Assembly (NCBI GenBank): GCA_021648045.1
Contig: JAKITM010000006.1
Span: 1-54,636 of the forward strand
Origin: Lysobacterales bacterium
GTDB lineage: Bacteria; Pseudomonadota; Gammaproteobacteria; Xanthomonadales; SZUA-36
Reading direction: 5' to 3'
Length of the DNA: 54,636 nt
Shown: piece by piece, positions 34,129 through 43,824 of the stretch
Layout: each line of letters begins with the position of its first letter
How positions within the stretch are numbered: position 1 is the stretch's first letter
Program-made: the position numbers and the translations under genes
Notes under the pieces: generated by a model
Seen by the model: the letters and a program-made list of their open reading frames with translations, nothing else
Told to the model about the DNA's origin: nothing
The model's database searches: none

Positions 34129-35520
34129 ATGCTTGATCTCACGCCCTTGACCTCAGTCACCTCTGTGGATGGCCGTTATGCAGCAAAAACGGCCAGCCTG
34201 CGACCGATATTCAGTGAATATGGCTTAATTTACCGACGCGTAATCGTGGAAGTTCGTTGGTTTCAAATGCTAGCAGAGCAACAGGTACTGCCAGCCTTGC
34301 CGAAACTCTCCGCGCAAGCTGGTACCTACCTTGATCAACTACTGAACGATTTCAATGAAAAATCTGCACTACAGGTTAAAGCCATTGAAGCCACCACAAA
34401 TCATGATGTAAAGGCGGTTGAATATTACCTGAAAGAAGAGTTTTCAAAGAATCCAGAGCTCGCTGCACACACAGAATTCATCCATTTCGCCTGCACTTCT
34501 GAAGATATAAACAATCTGGCCTATGGTCTTATGCTGAAAGATGCACGCGATCAAATAATTGTTCCGCAATTACTTGAACTACGCAATAAGCTAGCTGAAA
34601 TGGCGGTGAAACACGCCGACCTGGCAATGCTTTCTCGTACTCATGGGCAAACTGCCAGCCCTACAACTCTGGGTAAAGAAATGGCTAATGTGGCCGCGCG
34701 TTTGGATCGCCAGATCAAACAACTTCGCCAACAAGACATTTTAGGGAAAATAAATGGTGCAGTCGGTAATTTTAACGCGCATGTCGTTGCCTGCCCCAAT
34801 AATGACTGGTTGCAGCTTTCTGCAGATTTTGTCGGCTCGCTGGGACTGGAGTGGAATGCCTACACCACCCAAATTGAACCGCACGACTATATGGCAGAGT
34901 TATTTGCAGCTGTTGAACGAGCGCAAACCATCCAAATAGATCTGGCTCGCGATATCTGGGGCTATATTTCATTGGGGTATTTCAGCCAGAGTTTGGTCGC
35001 CGGAGAAATTGGCTCATCCACGATGCCGCATAAGGTTAACCCGATAGATTTCGAAAATGCAGAAGGCAATCTTGGAGTCTCCAATGCCCTGCTGGCGCAT
35101 CTGTCAGCCAAATTGCCCATATCTCGCTGGCAACGCGACCTCACTGATTCAACCGTATTACGAACCATGGGCACCGCCTTTGGTCACAGCCTGATTGCCT
35201 GGGCATCGTTAATGAAAGGCCTGAATAAATTACGCGTAAACCCTGATCGTCTGGCGGAAGACCTGGATAATTCTTGGGAAATTCTCGCCGAACCTATACA
35301 AACAGTGATGCGCCTGCATGGCATTGAAAACCCCTACGAGCAATTGAAAGAACTAACCCGCGGAAAATCCATCAACGCAGAAGTATTAGAAAACTTCATC
35401 ACTGAATTGGATTTACCCGATAGTGTTAAACAGCCCTTGAGCGAACTCACACCCTCGGCTTATGTAGGTAATGCAGCGCAACTGGCTCGTTCACTCACAA
35501 ATTTCAGCAGCAACGAATGA
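34129..35520 (+). CDS. purB: Adenylosuccinate lyase
   Basis: A 463-residue enzyme (E. coli 456) acting twice in purine synthesis, releasing fumarate from SAICAR and from adenylosuccinate. Visible are the N-terminus LTPLTSVTSVDGRYA, FIHFACTSEDINN, MLSRTHGQTASPTTLGKEM with the catalytic His, and the superfamily signature GSSTMPHKVNPIDFENAEGN. The gene opens a two-gene unit with roxA (ATGA overlap), an arrangement shared with many gammaproteobacteria. A GGATGG sequence precedes the ATG at 9-10 nt. The intergenic region to fumC (about 148 bp) should hold both promoters; I see no clear operator such as a PurR box. Confidence 0.96.
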   Translation: MLDLTPLTSVTSVDGRYAAKTASLRPIFSEYGLIYRRVIVEVRWFQMLAEQQVLPALPKLSAQAGTYLDQLLNDFNEKSALQVKAIEATTNHDVKAVEYYLKEEFSKNPELAAHTEFIHFACTSEDINNLAYGLMLKDARDQIIVPQLLELRNKLAEMAVKHADLAMLSRTHGQTASPTTLGKEMANVAARLDRQIKQLRQQDILGKINGAVGNFNAHVVACPNNDWLQLSADFVGSLGLEWNAYTTQIEPHDYMAELFAAVERAQTIQIDLARDIWGYISLGYFSQSLVAGEIGSSTMPHKVNPIDFENAEGNLGVSNALLAHLSAKLPISRWQRDLTDSTVLRTMGTAFGHSLIAWASLMKGLNKLRVNPDRLAEDLDNSWEILAEPIQTVMRLHGIENPYEQLKELTRGKSINAEVLENFITELDLPDSVKQPLSELTPSAYVGNAAQLARSLTNFSSNE

Positions 35521-36728
35521 ATACCATAGACGGTTTGGTACCCCCCGACAGCTTCCCGCTGGGGGAAATGACAACAGCAGAGTTTCTGCGCGACTATTGG
35601 CAGAAAAAACCTTGTCTATTGCGGGCGGTCTGGCCGGGAATTGAGAAGTGTCTACCGGTCAATGCCGATGAGTTAGCGGGTATAGCTGCAGAAGAAAATA
35701 CCGAAGCCCGCTTGATTAGCGGCACACATGCAAAGCATAATTGGAAAGTAGAGTACGGCCCATTTGAGAGCGAAGATTACACTCAACTGGGCGAGGCCGA
35801 CTGGACACTGCTGGTTCAAGATGTTGAAAAACATTACCCGCCATTAAAACAATGGTTGTCCAATTTTAGCTTCCTACCCAGTTGGCGCCTGGATGACATT
35901 ATGATTAGTTTTGCCGCCGCCGGTGGCTCGGTCGGCCCGCATACCGACCAATACGATGTGTTTTTATTCCAGGCTAGCGGCAAACGCCGCTGGCAAATTT
36001 CTGATACTTATAATCCTGAGCTGTTAGATCACGAAGAAATTAAAGTGCTACGGGAATTCAGCGGCGATCAAAGCTGGGACCTAGAGCCGGGCGATCTACT
36101 TTACCTACCGCCGAATGTTGCTCATTTTGGGGTCGCACTGGAGCCCTGTCTGAGTTATTCCATTGGTTTAAGGGCACCTTCCCGCGCGGAGCTATTTGCA
36201 CACCTTGCCGAGTGGTTCTCCCATAGCGACGATCAAGGTGGTCGTTACCAGGATGCGGATTTAACCAATAATGACCTTGATGCAAGCCTGGGGAAAGTAG
36301 ACCAGCAAGCCATTACACGCGTTCAAATGTTGCTTAATAGCAGTTTTGATTCCAGCAATGAACTGACTCAAAACCCTGATTTGGCCGATTGGTTCTGTCA
36401 ATTTATCTGCGCTTATCGTTTGAGCGGAGCTCCGGAGCCGGCACAAGTTGCTCTGGGAGAAAACGAAATGGCAATACTGCTAGCAGATGCTGGCGTGCTT
36501 TACCGCAACCCGTGGTCGCGGTTTTGCTGGCGTAGTGATAATAACTCAAGCTGGTTATATGCTACAGGCATGAAAATAGAATGCCCACAGCAATTAGCTG
36601 AACTAATCTGCGAACCCGCCGATACTCTGAATTTTAAAACACAAAACATCCTTCTAGATACCACAACTATTCAAGTAATAACCACGCTTTACAATAAGGG
36701 CCATTTTTTCTTTGAAAATCACGCCTAA
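35517..36728 (+). CDS. roxA: Ribosomal protein uL16 arginine hydroxylase (cupin/JmjC)
   Basis: A 403-residue JmjC-type 2-oxoglutarate/Fe(II) dioxygenase matching RoxA (YcfD), which hydroxylates Arg81 of ribosomal protein uL16. The iron ligands are His142 and Asp144 in GPHTDQYDVFLFQ and His203 in NVAHFGVALE. TFFxxYWQKKPC-like text at the start (FLRDYWQKKPCLLRA) and RRWQI after the cupin strand are family features. A C-terminal winged-helix-like region follows. It overlaps purB by 4 bp (ATGA), so it is translationally coupled to purine synthesis. Length is typical for the family. Confidence 0.93.
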   Translation: MNTIDGLVPPDSFPLGEMTTAEFLRDYWQKKPCLLRAVWPGIEKCLPVNADELAGIAAEENTEARLISGTHAKHNWKVEYGPFESEDYTQLGEADWTLLVQDVEKHYPPLKQWLSNFSFLPSWRLDDIMISFAAAGGSVGPHTDQYDVFLFQASGKRRWQISDTYNPELLDHEEIKVLREFSGDQSWDLEPGDLLYLPPNVAHFGVALEPCLSYSIGLRAPSRAELFAHLAEWFSHSDDQGGRYQDADLTNNDLDASLGKVDQQAITRVQMLLNSSFDSSNELTQNPDLADWFCQFICAYRLSGAPEPAQVALGENEMAILLADAGVLYRNPWSRFCWRSDNNSSWLYATGMKIECPQQLAELICEPADTLNFKTQNILLDTTTIQVITTLYNKGHFFFENHA

Positions 36729-36788
36729 GCAGTCAATCTCGGGTTTTATCAGTTCGTGGTAATTGCCCCCACTGTGCTAGGACTGGGG

Positions 36789-36794
36789 TATAAT
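36789..36794 (+). promoter_or_regulatory. Candidate -10 element for sucA operon
   Basis: A TATAAT hexamer preceded by GGGG lies 72 bp upstream of the GTG start of sucA and after the roxA stop. A TTGCCC at 36763-36768 could be a -35 but at 20-bp spacing, which is too long for an ideal site. It is the best visible promoter for sucAB-lpd. Confidence 0.4.
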
Positions 36795-36865
36795 TCGCAG
36801 TTGGCTTACGCTAGTTTTTGGGTGTTAAAGCCTGAACCGCGATTATTTAATAGAAAGGATGAAAT

Positions 36866-39709
36866 GTGAACTCTCAGCTGGAAAAATTACGCGCCAGTTC
36901 TTACTTGTTTGGCAGTAATGCTCCGTTCGTAGAATCCCTGTATGAAGATTGGCTCGCCGATAGCCATTCGGTGGCTGAACAATGGCAGCAATTTTTTTCT
37001 TCGCTGCAATCTGCGGATGAAAATAGCGTAGATAGAAATCATTCTGAAGTTGTCGAACACTTCCGTTCGATGGCACAATTACCAGTAGCATCTGCCGACA
37101 GCTCCATGCTGGACCACAAACAGGCAGGTGTACTCAAACTTATTAATGCCTACCGTGTTCGCGGCCACCAGAAAGCTAATTTGGATCCGCTCGGTCTCAG
37201 CGACCGCCCGGACTTCACGGATCTGGATCTGAGCGCGCACGATCTGAGTAATGACGACCTTGAAAGCGAATTCGATACCGGTTCGCTAGCTGCCGAAACC
37301 CGCCTAAAGCTGCGTGAAATTATCGCTATTTGTGAGCGCAGTTATTGTGGCTACCTCGGCACCGAGTATATGCATATCACCTCCACCAAGCAACGGCGCT
37401 GGTTACAGCAACGCCTTGAGGGTAGTACCAGTCACTCTCCATCTGTTGAGATTAAAAAACGCATACTGCAAAAACTCACTGGTGCTGAAGGCCTTGAAAA
37501 ATACCTGCACACCCGCTTCACCGGTCAAAAGCGCTTTTCACTTGAAGGCTCAGATACGCTAATTTCCTTTTTGAATGAAACAATCTTCCATAATGCCGAA
37601 CTCGGAGTCCAAGAATTAGTACTGGGGATGGCTCACCGGGGCCGACTTAATGTCTTAGTTAACATTATGGGCAAGCCCTCTGCCGACTTATTTGCAGAAT
37701 TTGCTGGGAAACTACCCGACCATGCCGAACTTACTGCCGGTGATGTTAAGTATCACCTGGGTTATTCATCAGACATTGATGTAAACGGTAAAAAAGTTCA
37801 TCTTGCTTTAGCGTTTAATCCCTCGCATCTGGAAATCGTAAACCCGGTGGTTGTAGGCTCCACTCGCGCCCGACAAACCCGGCGCAATGATCAAAACCGC
37901 GAACAAGTTCTACCGATAATTATTCATGGTGATGCCGCTTTTGCCGGTCAGGGTGTAGTCATGGAGTTATTCAATATGTCTCAGGCACGAGGATTTGCGG
38001 TCGGTGGCAGTCTACATGTCATCGTTAACAACCAGATTGGTTTCACCACATCGAATCCGCTGGACACGCGCTCTACTCTTTACTGTACCGAAGTTGCCAA
38101 ACTGGTACAGGCACCTATTTTTCATGTAAATGCTGACGACCCTGAAGCCGTTCATTTCGCCATGCAAGCAGCCTCAGACTTCCGCCATCAGTTTAAAAAA
38201 GATGTAGTAGTTGATCTGGTGAGTTATCGTCGCCACGGTCACAACGAAGCTGATGAACCTTCGGCCACCCAGCCGATTATGTATAAAGTGATTAAAAAAA
38301 TGCAGACTGTACGGCATAAGTATGCCGAGCAGTTGGCTAATGAGGGTGTTGTTACCCGCGAGCAATCTCAGCAATCAGTTAGCGACTTTCGCGATGCACT
38401 TGACCGCGGTGAGTCGGTTGCCCGTCCACAACATCACCAGGGTGAACCTGAATTCATTGTTGACTGGAAACCCCATCTTAATCGTGAATGGGACGAAGCT
38501 GTAGATACTTCTCTGCCAATCGCTGAGATACAGCGACTGTCTAACCAGTTGACCACATTGCCCGAAAAATTCAAACTGCACCCGCGTGTACAAAAAATCA
38601 TGGATAATCGGGTGCGCATGGCCAATGAAGACATCATGATTGACTGGGGGTTTGCCGAAACACTCGCCTATGCCCGCCTGGTTGAGAACGATTTTAGTTT
38701 ACGCCTAGTTGGCCAGGACTCCGGTCGCGGAACTTTCTTTCACCGACATGCTGTGTTGCATAACCAGTTGCAAATGGAAAGCTACACCCCGCTGGCTAAC
38801 TTATCACCGCGAAGTGCTGAAAAGAACCGAGTTACCATTATTGACTCACTACTTTCCGAAGAAGCAGTGATGGGCTTTGAATACGGTTATGCCTCCTCTG
38901 ACCCCGACACTTTGGTTATATGGGAAGGACAGTTTGGTGATTTTGCCAACGGTGCGCAAGTCGTAATTGATCAGTTTATTACCTCCGGCGAAGCCAAGTG
39001 GGGTCGCCTGTGCGGGCTGGTGTTATTCCTACCACACGGCTATGAAGGCCAGGGACCGGAACATTCATCCGCCCGACTTGAGCGATTTATGCAGATGTGT
39101 TCGCATAATAATATTCAAGTTTGTATACCATCCACTCCGGCACAAATGTTTCACCTTATCAGCCGGCAAATGATGCGCCCTTATCGCAAGCCATTGGTGG
39201 TAATGACACCAAAAAGCATGCTCAGGAACAAAGCCTCCAGCTCACCCATGTGTGCGCTGAGCGAAGGCGGCTTCCAATTAGTCATTGATGATCGTGATTA
39301 CACCGATAAAGAAAGCGCAAAGCCTAAGTTCAAGCAGGGTGTAAAACGCGTGGTACTGTGTTCTGGCAAGGTCTATTACGACCTGCACGAAAAGCGAGAA
39401 GATGCTGGTATAGAAGATATCGCCCTGGTGCGTATCGAGCAACTCTACCCCTTCCCGCAGGCGAAAGTTGTCGAAACATTGTCTCGCTACCCTAATGCAA
39501 AAGAAGTTATATGGTGCCAGGAAGAACCCGAAAATCAGGGTGCTTGGTATCAAATCAGGCACCACCTTGAGGCCTGTATTTCGGCACAACATACATTGTC
39601 TTATATCGGTCGCCAGACTTCACCATCACCTGCGGTTGGATATTTTTCCGTGCATCTGCAGGAACAACAACTGTTAGTTAATCAGGCACTCGATATCGAG
39701 TCATCTTAA
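36866..39709 (+). CDS. sucA: 2-oxoglutarate dehydrogenase E1 component
   Basis: A 947-residue thiamine-diphosphate enzyme (E. coli 933) that decarboxylates 2-oxoglutarate and passes the succinyl group to lipoyl-E2. Conserved segments include the N-terminal SYLFGSNAPFVESLYEDWL, GMAHRGRLNVLVN, ThDP/Mg site region HGDAAFAGQGVVME...NNQIGFTT, SRHGHNEADEP-like RRHGHNEADEPSATQP, and WEGQFGDFANGAQVVIDQF. The GTG start is preceded by AAGGATG at a suitable distance. It opens a sucA-sucB-lpd run. In E. coli sucAB is embedded in sdh-sucABCD; here purB-roxA lies upstream instead and no sdh or sucCD genes are nearby. Confidence 0.97.
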   Translation: MNSQLEKLRASSYLFGSNAPFVESLYEDWLADSHSVAEQWQQFFSSLQSADENSVDRNHSEVVEHFRSMAQLPVASADSSMLDHKQAGVLKLINAYRVRGHQKANLDPLGLSDRPDFTDLDLSAHDLSNDDLESEFDTGSLAAETRLKLREIIAICERSYCGYLGTEYMHITSTKQRRWLQQRLEGSTSHSPSVEIKKRILQKLTGAEGLEKYLHTRFTGQKRFSLEGSDTLISFLNETIFHNAELGVQELVLGMAHRGRLNVLVNIMGKPSADLFAEFAGKLPDHAELTAGDVKYHLGYSSDIDVNGKKVHLALAFNPSHLEIVNPVVVGSTRARQTRRNDQNREQVLPIIIHGDAAFAGQGVVMELFNMSQARGFAVGGSLHVIVNNQIGFTTSNPLDTRSTLYCTEVAKLVQAPIFHVNADDPEAVHFAMQAASDFRHQFKKDVVVDLVSYRRHGHNEADEPSATQPIMYKVIKKMQTVRHKYAEQLANEGVVTREQSQQSVSDFRDALDRGESVARPQHHQGEPEFIVDWKPHLNREWDEAVDTSLPIAEIQRLSNQLTTLPEKFKLHPRVQKIMDNRVRMANEDIMIDWGFAETLAYARLVENDFSLRLVGQDSGRGTFFHRHAVLHNQLQMESYTPLANLSPRSAEKNRVTIIDSLLSEEAVMGFEYGYASSDPDTLVIWEGQFGDFANGAQVVIDQFITSGEAKWGRLCGLVLFLPHGYEGQGPEHSSARLERFMQMCSHNNIQVCIPSTPAQMFHLISRQMMRPYRKPLVVMTPKSMLRNKASSSPMCALSEGGFQLVIDDRDYTDKESAKPKFKQGVKRVVLCSGKVYYDLHEKREDAGIEDIALVRIEQLYPFPQAKVVETLSRYPNAKEVIWCQEEPENQGAWYQIRHHLEACISAQHTLSYIGRQTSPSPAVGYFSVHLQEQQLLVNQALDIESS

Positions 39710-39736
39710 CCTTACTTAATATCAGGTAATTCAGGC

Positions 39737-40903
39737 ATGAGTATAGAAATCAAAGTTCCCGTCCTCCCAGAATCCGTGGCCGATGCCACCATTGCCAGTT
39801 GGCACCGGAAACCGGGTGAAACCATTTTCAGAGATGAAAATATTGTTGACCTTGAAACCGATAAAGTCGTACTTGAGGTGCCGTCCCCGGTAGATGGCAC
39901 CATTATTGAAATACGCGAAGTAGAGGGCGAAACGGTGGTTTCCGGTCAGGTGATTGCTATCATCGAAGAAGGCGAAGTCGAAGCTGCCCCAGCCGATTCT
40001 GGTGTTGCTGCTGATACTGAAACTGCTACTGATTCCACGACACAGGCTGAAGCAGGGAAACCTGCTGATACAGAAAAACTGGCGCCTTCGGTTCGACGCA
40101 TGGTCAGCGAAGAAAACTTGGATGCCAAAGACATCAAAGGTAGCGGTCGCGGACAGCGAATTACCAAAAAAGATGTGGTTGAATTTATCAGTGGTGGCGG
40201 TTCCCGGCATCAAGAGCGGGTAAAAATGACCCGCTTGCGCAGCCGCATTGCCGAGCGCATGAAAGAGGCACAAAACACTGCCGCTATTCTGACTTCATTC
40301 AATGAAGTAGACCTCAAAGCGGTGATGGATTTGCGTAAAAAGTATAAAGAACAGTTCATCGAAACCCACGGGGTCAAACTGGGGTTGATGTCATTTTTTG
40401 TAAAAGCCAGCTGCGAAGCTCTGAAAAAACATCCCATAGTTAACGCTTCTCTGGATGGCAATGAGATTGTCTATCACAACTATATGGATATCGGCATTGC
40501 GGTTTCGACCGACCGTGGCCTGATGGTACCGGTCCTGCGTAATGCTGAAAACATGAGCCTTGCGCAAATCGAGTTAAGTATTGCCGAGTATGCTCGCCGC
40601 GCACGCGATGGCAGCATCAGCTTAGAAGACATTCAAGGTGGCACTTTCAGCATAACCAACGGTGGTGTATTTGGATCCTTGGTATCAACCCCGCTGCTCA
40701 ACCCACCACAGAGCGCCATTTTGGGAATGCACACAATTAAAGAGCGGCCTGTGGTAGTTAATGGTGACATTGTCGCCCGGCCAATGATGTTTACTGCCCT
40801 CAGCTACGACCACCGAATTATCGATGGTAAAGAAGCTGTGCAGTATCTGGTTACAATTAAGAATGCACTTGAAGATCCCGCCCGCCTGCTGTTGGGCCTT
40901 TAA
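39737..40903 (+). CDS. sucB: Dihydrolipoyllysine-residue succinyltransferase (E2)
   Basis: A 388-residue E2 subunit (E. coli 405). The lipoyl domain carries DLETDKVVLEV with lipoylated Lys43. Next is an Ala/Thr/Asp/Glu-rich linker (about 83-115), a short peripheral-subunit-binding domain (PSVRRMVSEENLDAKDIKGSGRGQRITKKDV), a second short linker, and the catalytic domain ending in SYDHRIIDGKEAV with the active His. It accepts the succinyl group from SucA and forms succinyl-CoA. The gap from sucA is 27 bp. The linker is a little shorter than usual but all domains are present. Confidence 0.97.
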   Translation: MSIEIKVPVLPESVADATIASWHRKPGETIFRDENIVDLETDKVVLEVPSPVDGTIIEIREVEGETVVSGQVIAIIEEGEVEAAPADSGVAADTETATDSTTQAEAGKPADTEKLAPSVRRMVSEENLDAKDIKGSGRGQRITKKDVVEFISGGGSRHQERVKMTRLRSRIAERMKEAQNTAAILTSFNEVDLKAVMDLRKKYKEQFIETHGVKLGLMSFFVKASCEALKKHPIVNASLDGNEIVYHNYMDIGIAVSTDRGLMVPVLRNAENMSLAQIELSIAEYARRARDGSISLEDIQGGTFSITNGGVFGSLVSTPLLNPPQSAILGMHTIKERPVVVNGDIVARPMMFTALSYDHRIIDGKEAVQYLVTIKNALEDPARLLLGL

Positions 40904-40921
40904 GGAATAAGTGAGAAAATC

Positions 40922-42346
40922 ATGACAGATAAATTTGACTTAATCGTTATCGGCGCTGGCCCAGCGGGTTATGTTGCGGCCATTCATGCAGCCCAACTCG
41001 GACTTAAAACTGCCTGTATTGATAAATCTATTGGTAAAGACGGACAAGCTGCCCCAGGTGGTACCTGCCTAAATGTCGGCTGTATTCCATCCAAAGCTTT
41101 GCTCGATTCAAGCAAGCACTACGATCACCTGCAACATACTTATGCGGAGCATGGGATAAGTGCAGATAATGTAAGCATGAATGTAGCAACCATGATTGGT
41201 CGTAAAGATAAAATTGTAAAACAGTTAACCGGTGGTATTTCACAGTTATTCAAAGCCAATAAAGTTACTTTTTTCCACGGCACAGCAACCCTAGAGAAAG
41301 ACCACCGGGTAACGGTAAACCAAATTTCCGGCGATGCTATTGAGTTGGAGGGCAAGAATATCCTTCTGGCCAGCGGCTCGGTGTCCATCGAAATCCCAGG
41401 AATTGCATTTGATGGCGAATATATTATTGATAATATCGGCGCTCTTGATATTGATAGTGTGCCAAAACGCCTTGGAGTTATTGGTGCCGGCGTAATTGGC
41501 CTGGAGTTGGGTTCAGTCTGGTCCAGACTGGGTAGCGAAGTTACCATTTTTGAAGCATTGCCGGAATTCCTCGGCGTTGCCGATAAAGATATCGCCAAAC
41601 TGGCCGCGCGCGAATTCCGCAAACAAAAGCTCGATATCAAGCTCAACACAATGGTAAAAAGTGCCGGTGTAAAAGGCCAACAAGTGGAAGTTACCATCGA
41701 CACTAAAGACGGTGAACAGCAACTCAGCTTCGACCGCCTCTTAGTTGCCGTCGGCAGAAAAGCCTTTACTGAGGGTCTGTTGGCTGAAGATTGCGGCGTA
41801 AAATTGAGCGACCGTGGACAAATTGAAGTCGATGATAATTGCCTGACTAGCAGCGCAAATGTCTACGCCATTGGTGATGCAGTACGCGGCCCAATGCTGG
41901 CGCACAAGGCATCCGAAGAAGGCGTGGCGGTGGTCAACCGGATTGCCGGTAAACACGGTCACCTTGATTTCAACACTATACCCTGGGTTATTTATACCGA
42001 GCCAGAAATTGCTTGGGTTGGCAAAACCGAGCAGCAGTTAGAAGCGGATGGAATCGAATACAAGAGCGGTAGTTTTCCCTTTGCAGCCAATGGCCGGGCA
42101 TTAGCCGGTGGTGCACCTGCTGGAATGGTGAAATTGCTGGCTGATGCAACTACTGATGAATTGCTTGGCGCACATATTATCGGTGCCAATGCATCCGAAC
42201 TGATTGCAGAATGTGTAGTAACAATGGAGTTCCACGGTAGCTCAGAAGACCTCGCTCTTATCGTTCATGCTCATCCAACACTTTCGGAAGCTGTGCATGA
42301 GGCTGCCCTGAATATACACAAACATGCGATTCACCGGGTGAATTAA
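40922..42346 (+). CDS. lpdA: Dihydrolipoyl dehydrogenase (E3)
   Basis: A 474-residue flavoprotein disulfide reductase. FAD site VIGAGPAGYVAAI, redox-active pair Cys49/Cys54 in GGTCLNVGCIPSKALL, NAD site GVIGAGVIGLELGSVW, FAD-binding VYAIGDAVRGPML and catalytic His in VHAHPTLSEAVHEA are all present. It reoxidises dihydrolipoyl-E2 and reduces NAD+. It lies 18 bp after sucB and is the third gene of the complex, so the cell can make a complete 2-oxoglutarate dehydrogenase from one transcript; whether it also serves pyruvate dehydrogenase is not known. Confidence 0.97.
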   Translation: MTDKFDLIVIGAGPAGYVAAIHAAQLGLKTACIDKSIGKDGQAAPGGTCLNVGCIPSKALLDSSKHYDHLQHTYAEHGISADNVSMNVATMIGRKDKIVKQLTGGISQLFKANKVTFFHGTATLEKDHRVTVNQISGDAIELEGKNILLASGSVSIEIPGIAFDGEYIIDNIGALDIDSVPKRLGVIGAGVIGLELGSVWSRLGSEVTIFEALPEFLGVADKDIAKLAAREFRKQKLDIKLNTMVKSAGVKGQQVEVTIDTKDGEQQLSFDRLLVAVGRKAFTEGLLAEDCGVKLSDRGQIEVDDNCLTSSANVYAIGDAVRGPMLAHKASEEGVAVVNRIAGKHGHLDFNTIPWVIYTEPEIAWVGKTEQQLEADGIEYKSGSFPFAANGRALAGGAPAGMVKLLADATTDELLGAHIIGANASELIAECVVTMEFHGSSEDLALIVHAHPTLSEAVHEAALNIHKHAIHRVN

Positions 42347-42347
42347 T

Positions 42348-43349
42348 ATGGGGCTTCCTGACACGGGCTTTGCCTATAGGATTCAACTCGACCGTAAGGG
42401 TTATCGCGCTGGATTACAGCAAATGCCACTGTCTGAACTCTCCTCGGGTGATGTCACTATTAAAGTGCAGTGGTCCTCGGTAAATTACAAAGATGCACTG
42501 GCAGCAACCGGTAAAGGTAAAATCCTCAGGCGCTTCCCGCTAAACGGCGGTATCGATGTTGCCGGAGTCGTGGTTAGTTCAGCGGCTGACAACTTTAAGC
42601 CTGGTGATAAAGTTCTGGTTACCGGCTGCGGGCTAAGCGAAACTAGAGACGGTGGCTATAGCGAATATTTTAATGCCGACAGCCAGTGGCTAATCCCCTG
42701 CCCAGAGGGTTTGGATCTGCGTGAAGCTATGATATTGGGTACCGCGGGTTTCACCGCCGCCCTGTGCTTGTGGCGGATGGAGCAAAACGGGCAGACACCC
42801 GAGCAAGGCCCCATTGTGGTAACGGGAGCTAGCGGTGGTGTTGGCAGTCTAGCGATTAGCCTGTTAAATAAGGCCGGTTACGAAGTCCACGCCATCAGTA
42901 GCAAGACCGAGCAATTTGATTGTTTGCAATCACTGGGAGCAACTCAGTGCATCTCCTCACGGGATCTGCATTGGGGTGAAAACCCATTGGAAAAAGCCCG
43001 CTGGGCTGGCGCTATTGATAATCTTGGCGCAGATATGCTCAATGGACTAACCCGAGTCATTAAACCTTGGGGCAATATAGCCAGTTGCGGGATGGCAGCA
43101 GGTTTAGGATTTAATAGCACTGTAATGCCCTTCATTATTCGCGGAATTAGCCTACTGGGTATTAATTCATCCCAGTGCCCGCTTGATATCCGCCTGCAAC
43201 TTTGGGAAAACCTTGGCAGTTGTTGGAAACCACCCGCTCTTGAACAAATTGTCCGTCAAGAAATTAGTTTGGAAGAACTCGACTCTACCTTTACAAAGAT
43301 GCTCTCCGGCAAAAGTCTTGGTCGTACACTGGTGAAAATTGACGCTTAA
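42348..43349 (+). CDS. YhdH/AcuI-type quinone oxidoreductase (acrylyl-CoA reductase-like)
   Basis: A 333-residue zinc-free medium-chain dehydrogenase/reductase. It has the YhdH/YhfP family pattern: SSVNYKDALAATGKGKILRRFP near the N-terminus, GIDVAGVV, and the NADPH site VTGASGGVGSLAI. Characterised members (E. coli YhdH, Rhodobacter AcuI) reduce acryloyl-CoA to propionyl-CoA with NADPH and protect cells from acrylate toxicity, for example during DMSP breakdown. The ATG is 1 bp after the lpd stop, so it is very probably co-transcribed with sucAB-lpd. Function is inferred by family; the acyl-CoA ligase at 8.5 kb is a distant possible partner. Confidence 0.88.
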   Translation: MGLPDTGFAYRIQLDRKGYRAGLQQMPLSELSSGDVTIKVQWSSVNYKDALAATGKGKILRRFPLNGGIDVAGVVVSSAADNFKPGDKVLVTGCGLSETRDGGYSEYFNADSQWLIPCPEGLDLREAMILGTAGFTAALCLWRMEQNGQTPEQGPIVVTGASGGVGSLAISLLNKAGYEVHAISSKTEQFDCLQSLGATQCISSRDLHWGENPLEKARWAGAIDNLGADMLNGLTRVIKPWGNIASCGMAAGLGFNSTVMPFIIRGISLLGINSSQCPLDIRLQLWENLGSCWKPPALEQIVRQEISLEELDSTFTKMLSGKSLGRTLVKIDA

Positions 43350-43444
43350 TTTAGTATTTCAACAATTCAGCCGAATTGTCTGGAACTATTTTCATGCTTT
43401 GGGTATGCTTGTAGCCAAGTCACCCCCCAATTTAGGATATAAAA

Positions 43445-43810
43445 ATGGCTAGAATACTAATTGTTGACGACTCCCCGGCACAAATGTATGCAATTAAGCA
43501 AATCATTGAGCCGGAAGGTCACGAGGTACTTACTGCCGAAAACGGCAAGTCAGGCTTAGAAGCGGCAAAAACCACCCGCCCTGATGTGATACTAATGGAC
43601 ATTGTAATGCCAGATATGAATGGCTATACCGTTACCCGAAAATTACGCAGGGACAGCTCAACCAAAGCTATTCCTATAATTTTCGTATCGACCAAAAGCA
43701 ATGATTTCGACCGTGCTTGGGGATTGCGCCAAGGTGCAGTGGCTTATATTACCAAACCGGTAAACTCCAAAGATTTACTCCAAGCTGTAAAAACTGCTCT
43801 GTCGGGTTAA
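43445..43810 (+). CDS. CheY-like response regulator receiver (PilH-like)
   Basis: A 121-residue stand-alone receiver domain. Acidic pocket Asp8/Asp9, phosphoacceptor Asp52 (LMDIVMPDMNGY), Ser82 in the Thr/Ser switch position and Lys104 (TKPV) are all present, so it should be phosphorylatable. It resembles PilH of the type IV pilus chemosensory system (ILIVDDSPAQM start), but no pil or che genes are nearby and no output domain follows. It starts 95 bp after the oxidoreductase gene and 15 bp before the peroxiredoxin gene, which may be coincidental linkage. Confidence 0.88.
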   Translation: MARILIVDDSPAQMYAIKQIIEPEGHEVLTAENGKSGLEAAKTTRPDVILMDIVMPDMNGYTVTRKLRRDSSTKAIPIIFVSTKSNDFDRAWGLRQGAVAYITKPVNSKDLLQAVKTALSG

Positions 43811-43824
43811 GAGTTTCTACTTCA

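Noticed and set aside
41140..41703. 187-codon minus-strand ORF inside lpdA
   Set aside because: Antisense to FAD- and NAD-binding regions of lpdA; composition is that of a shadow frame.
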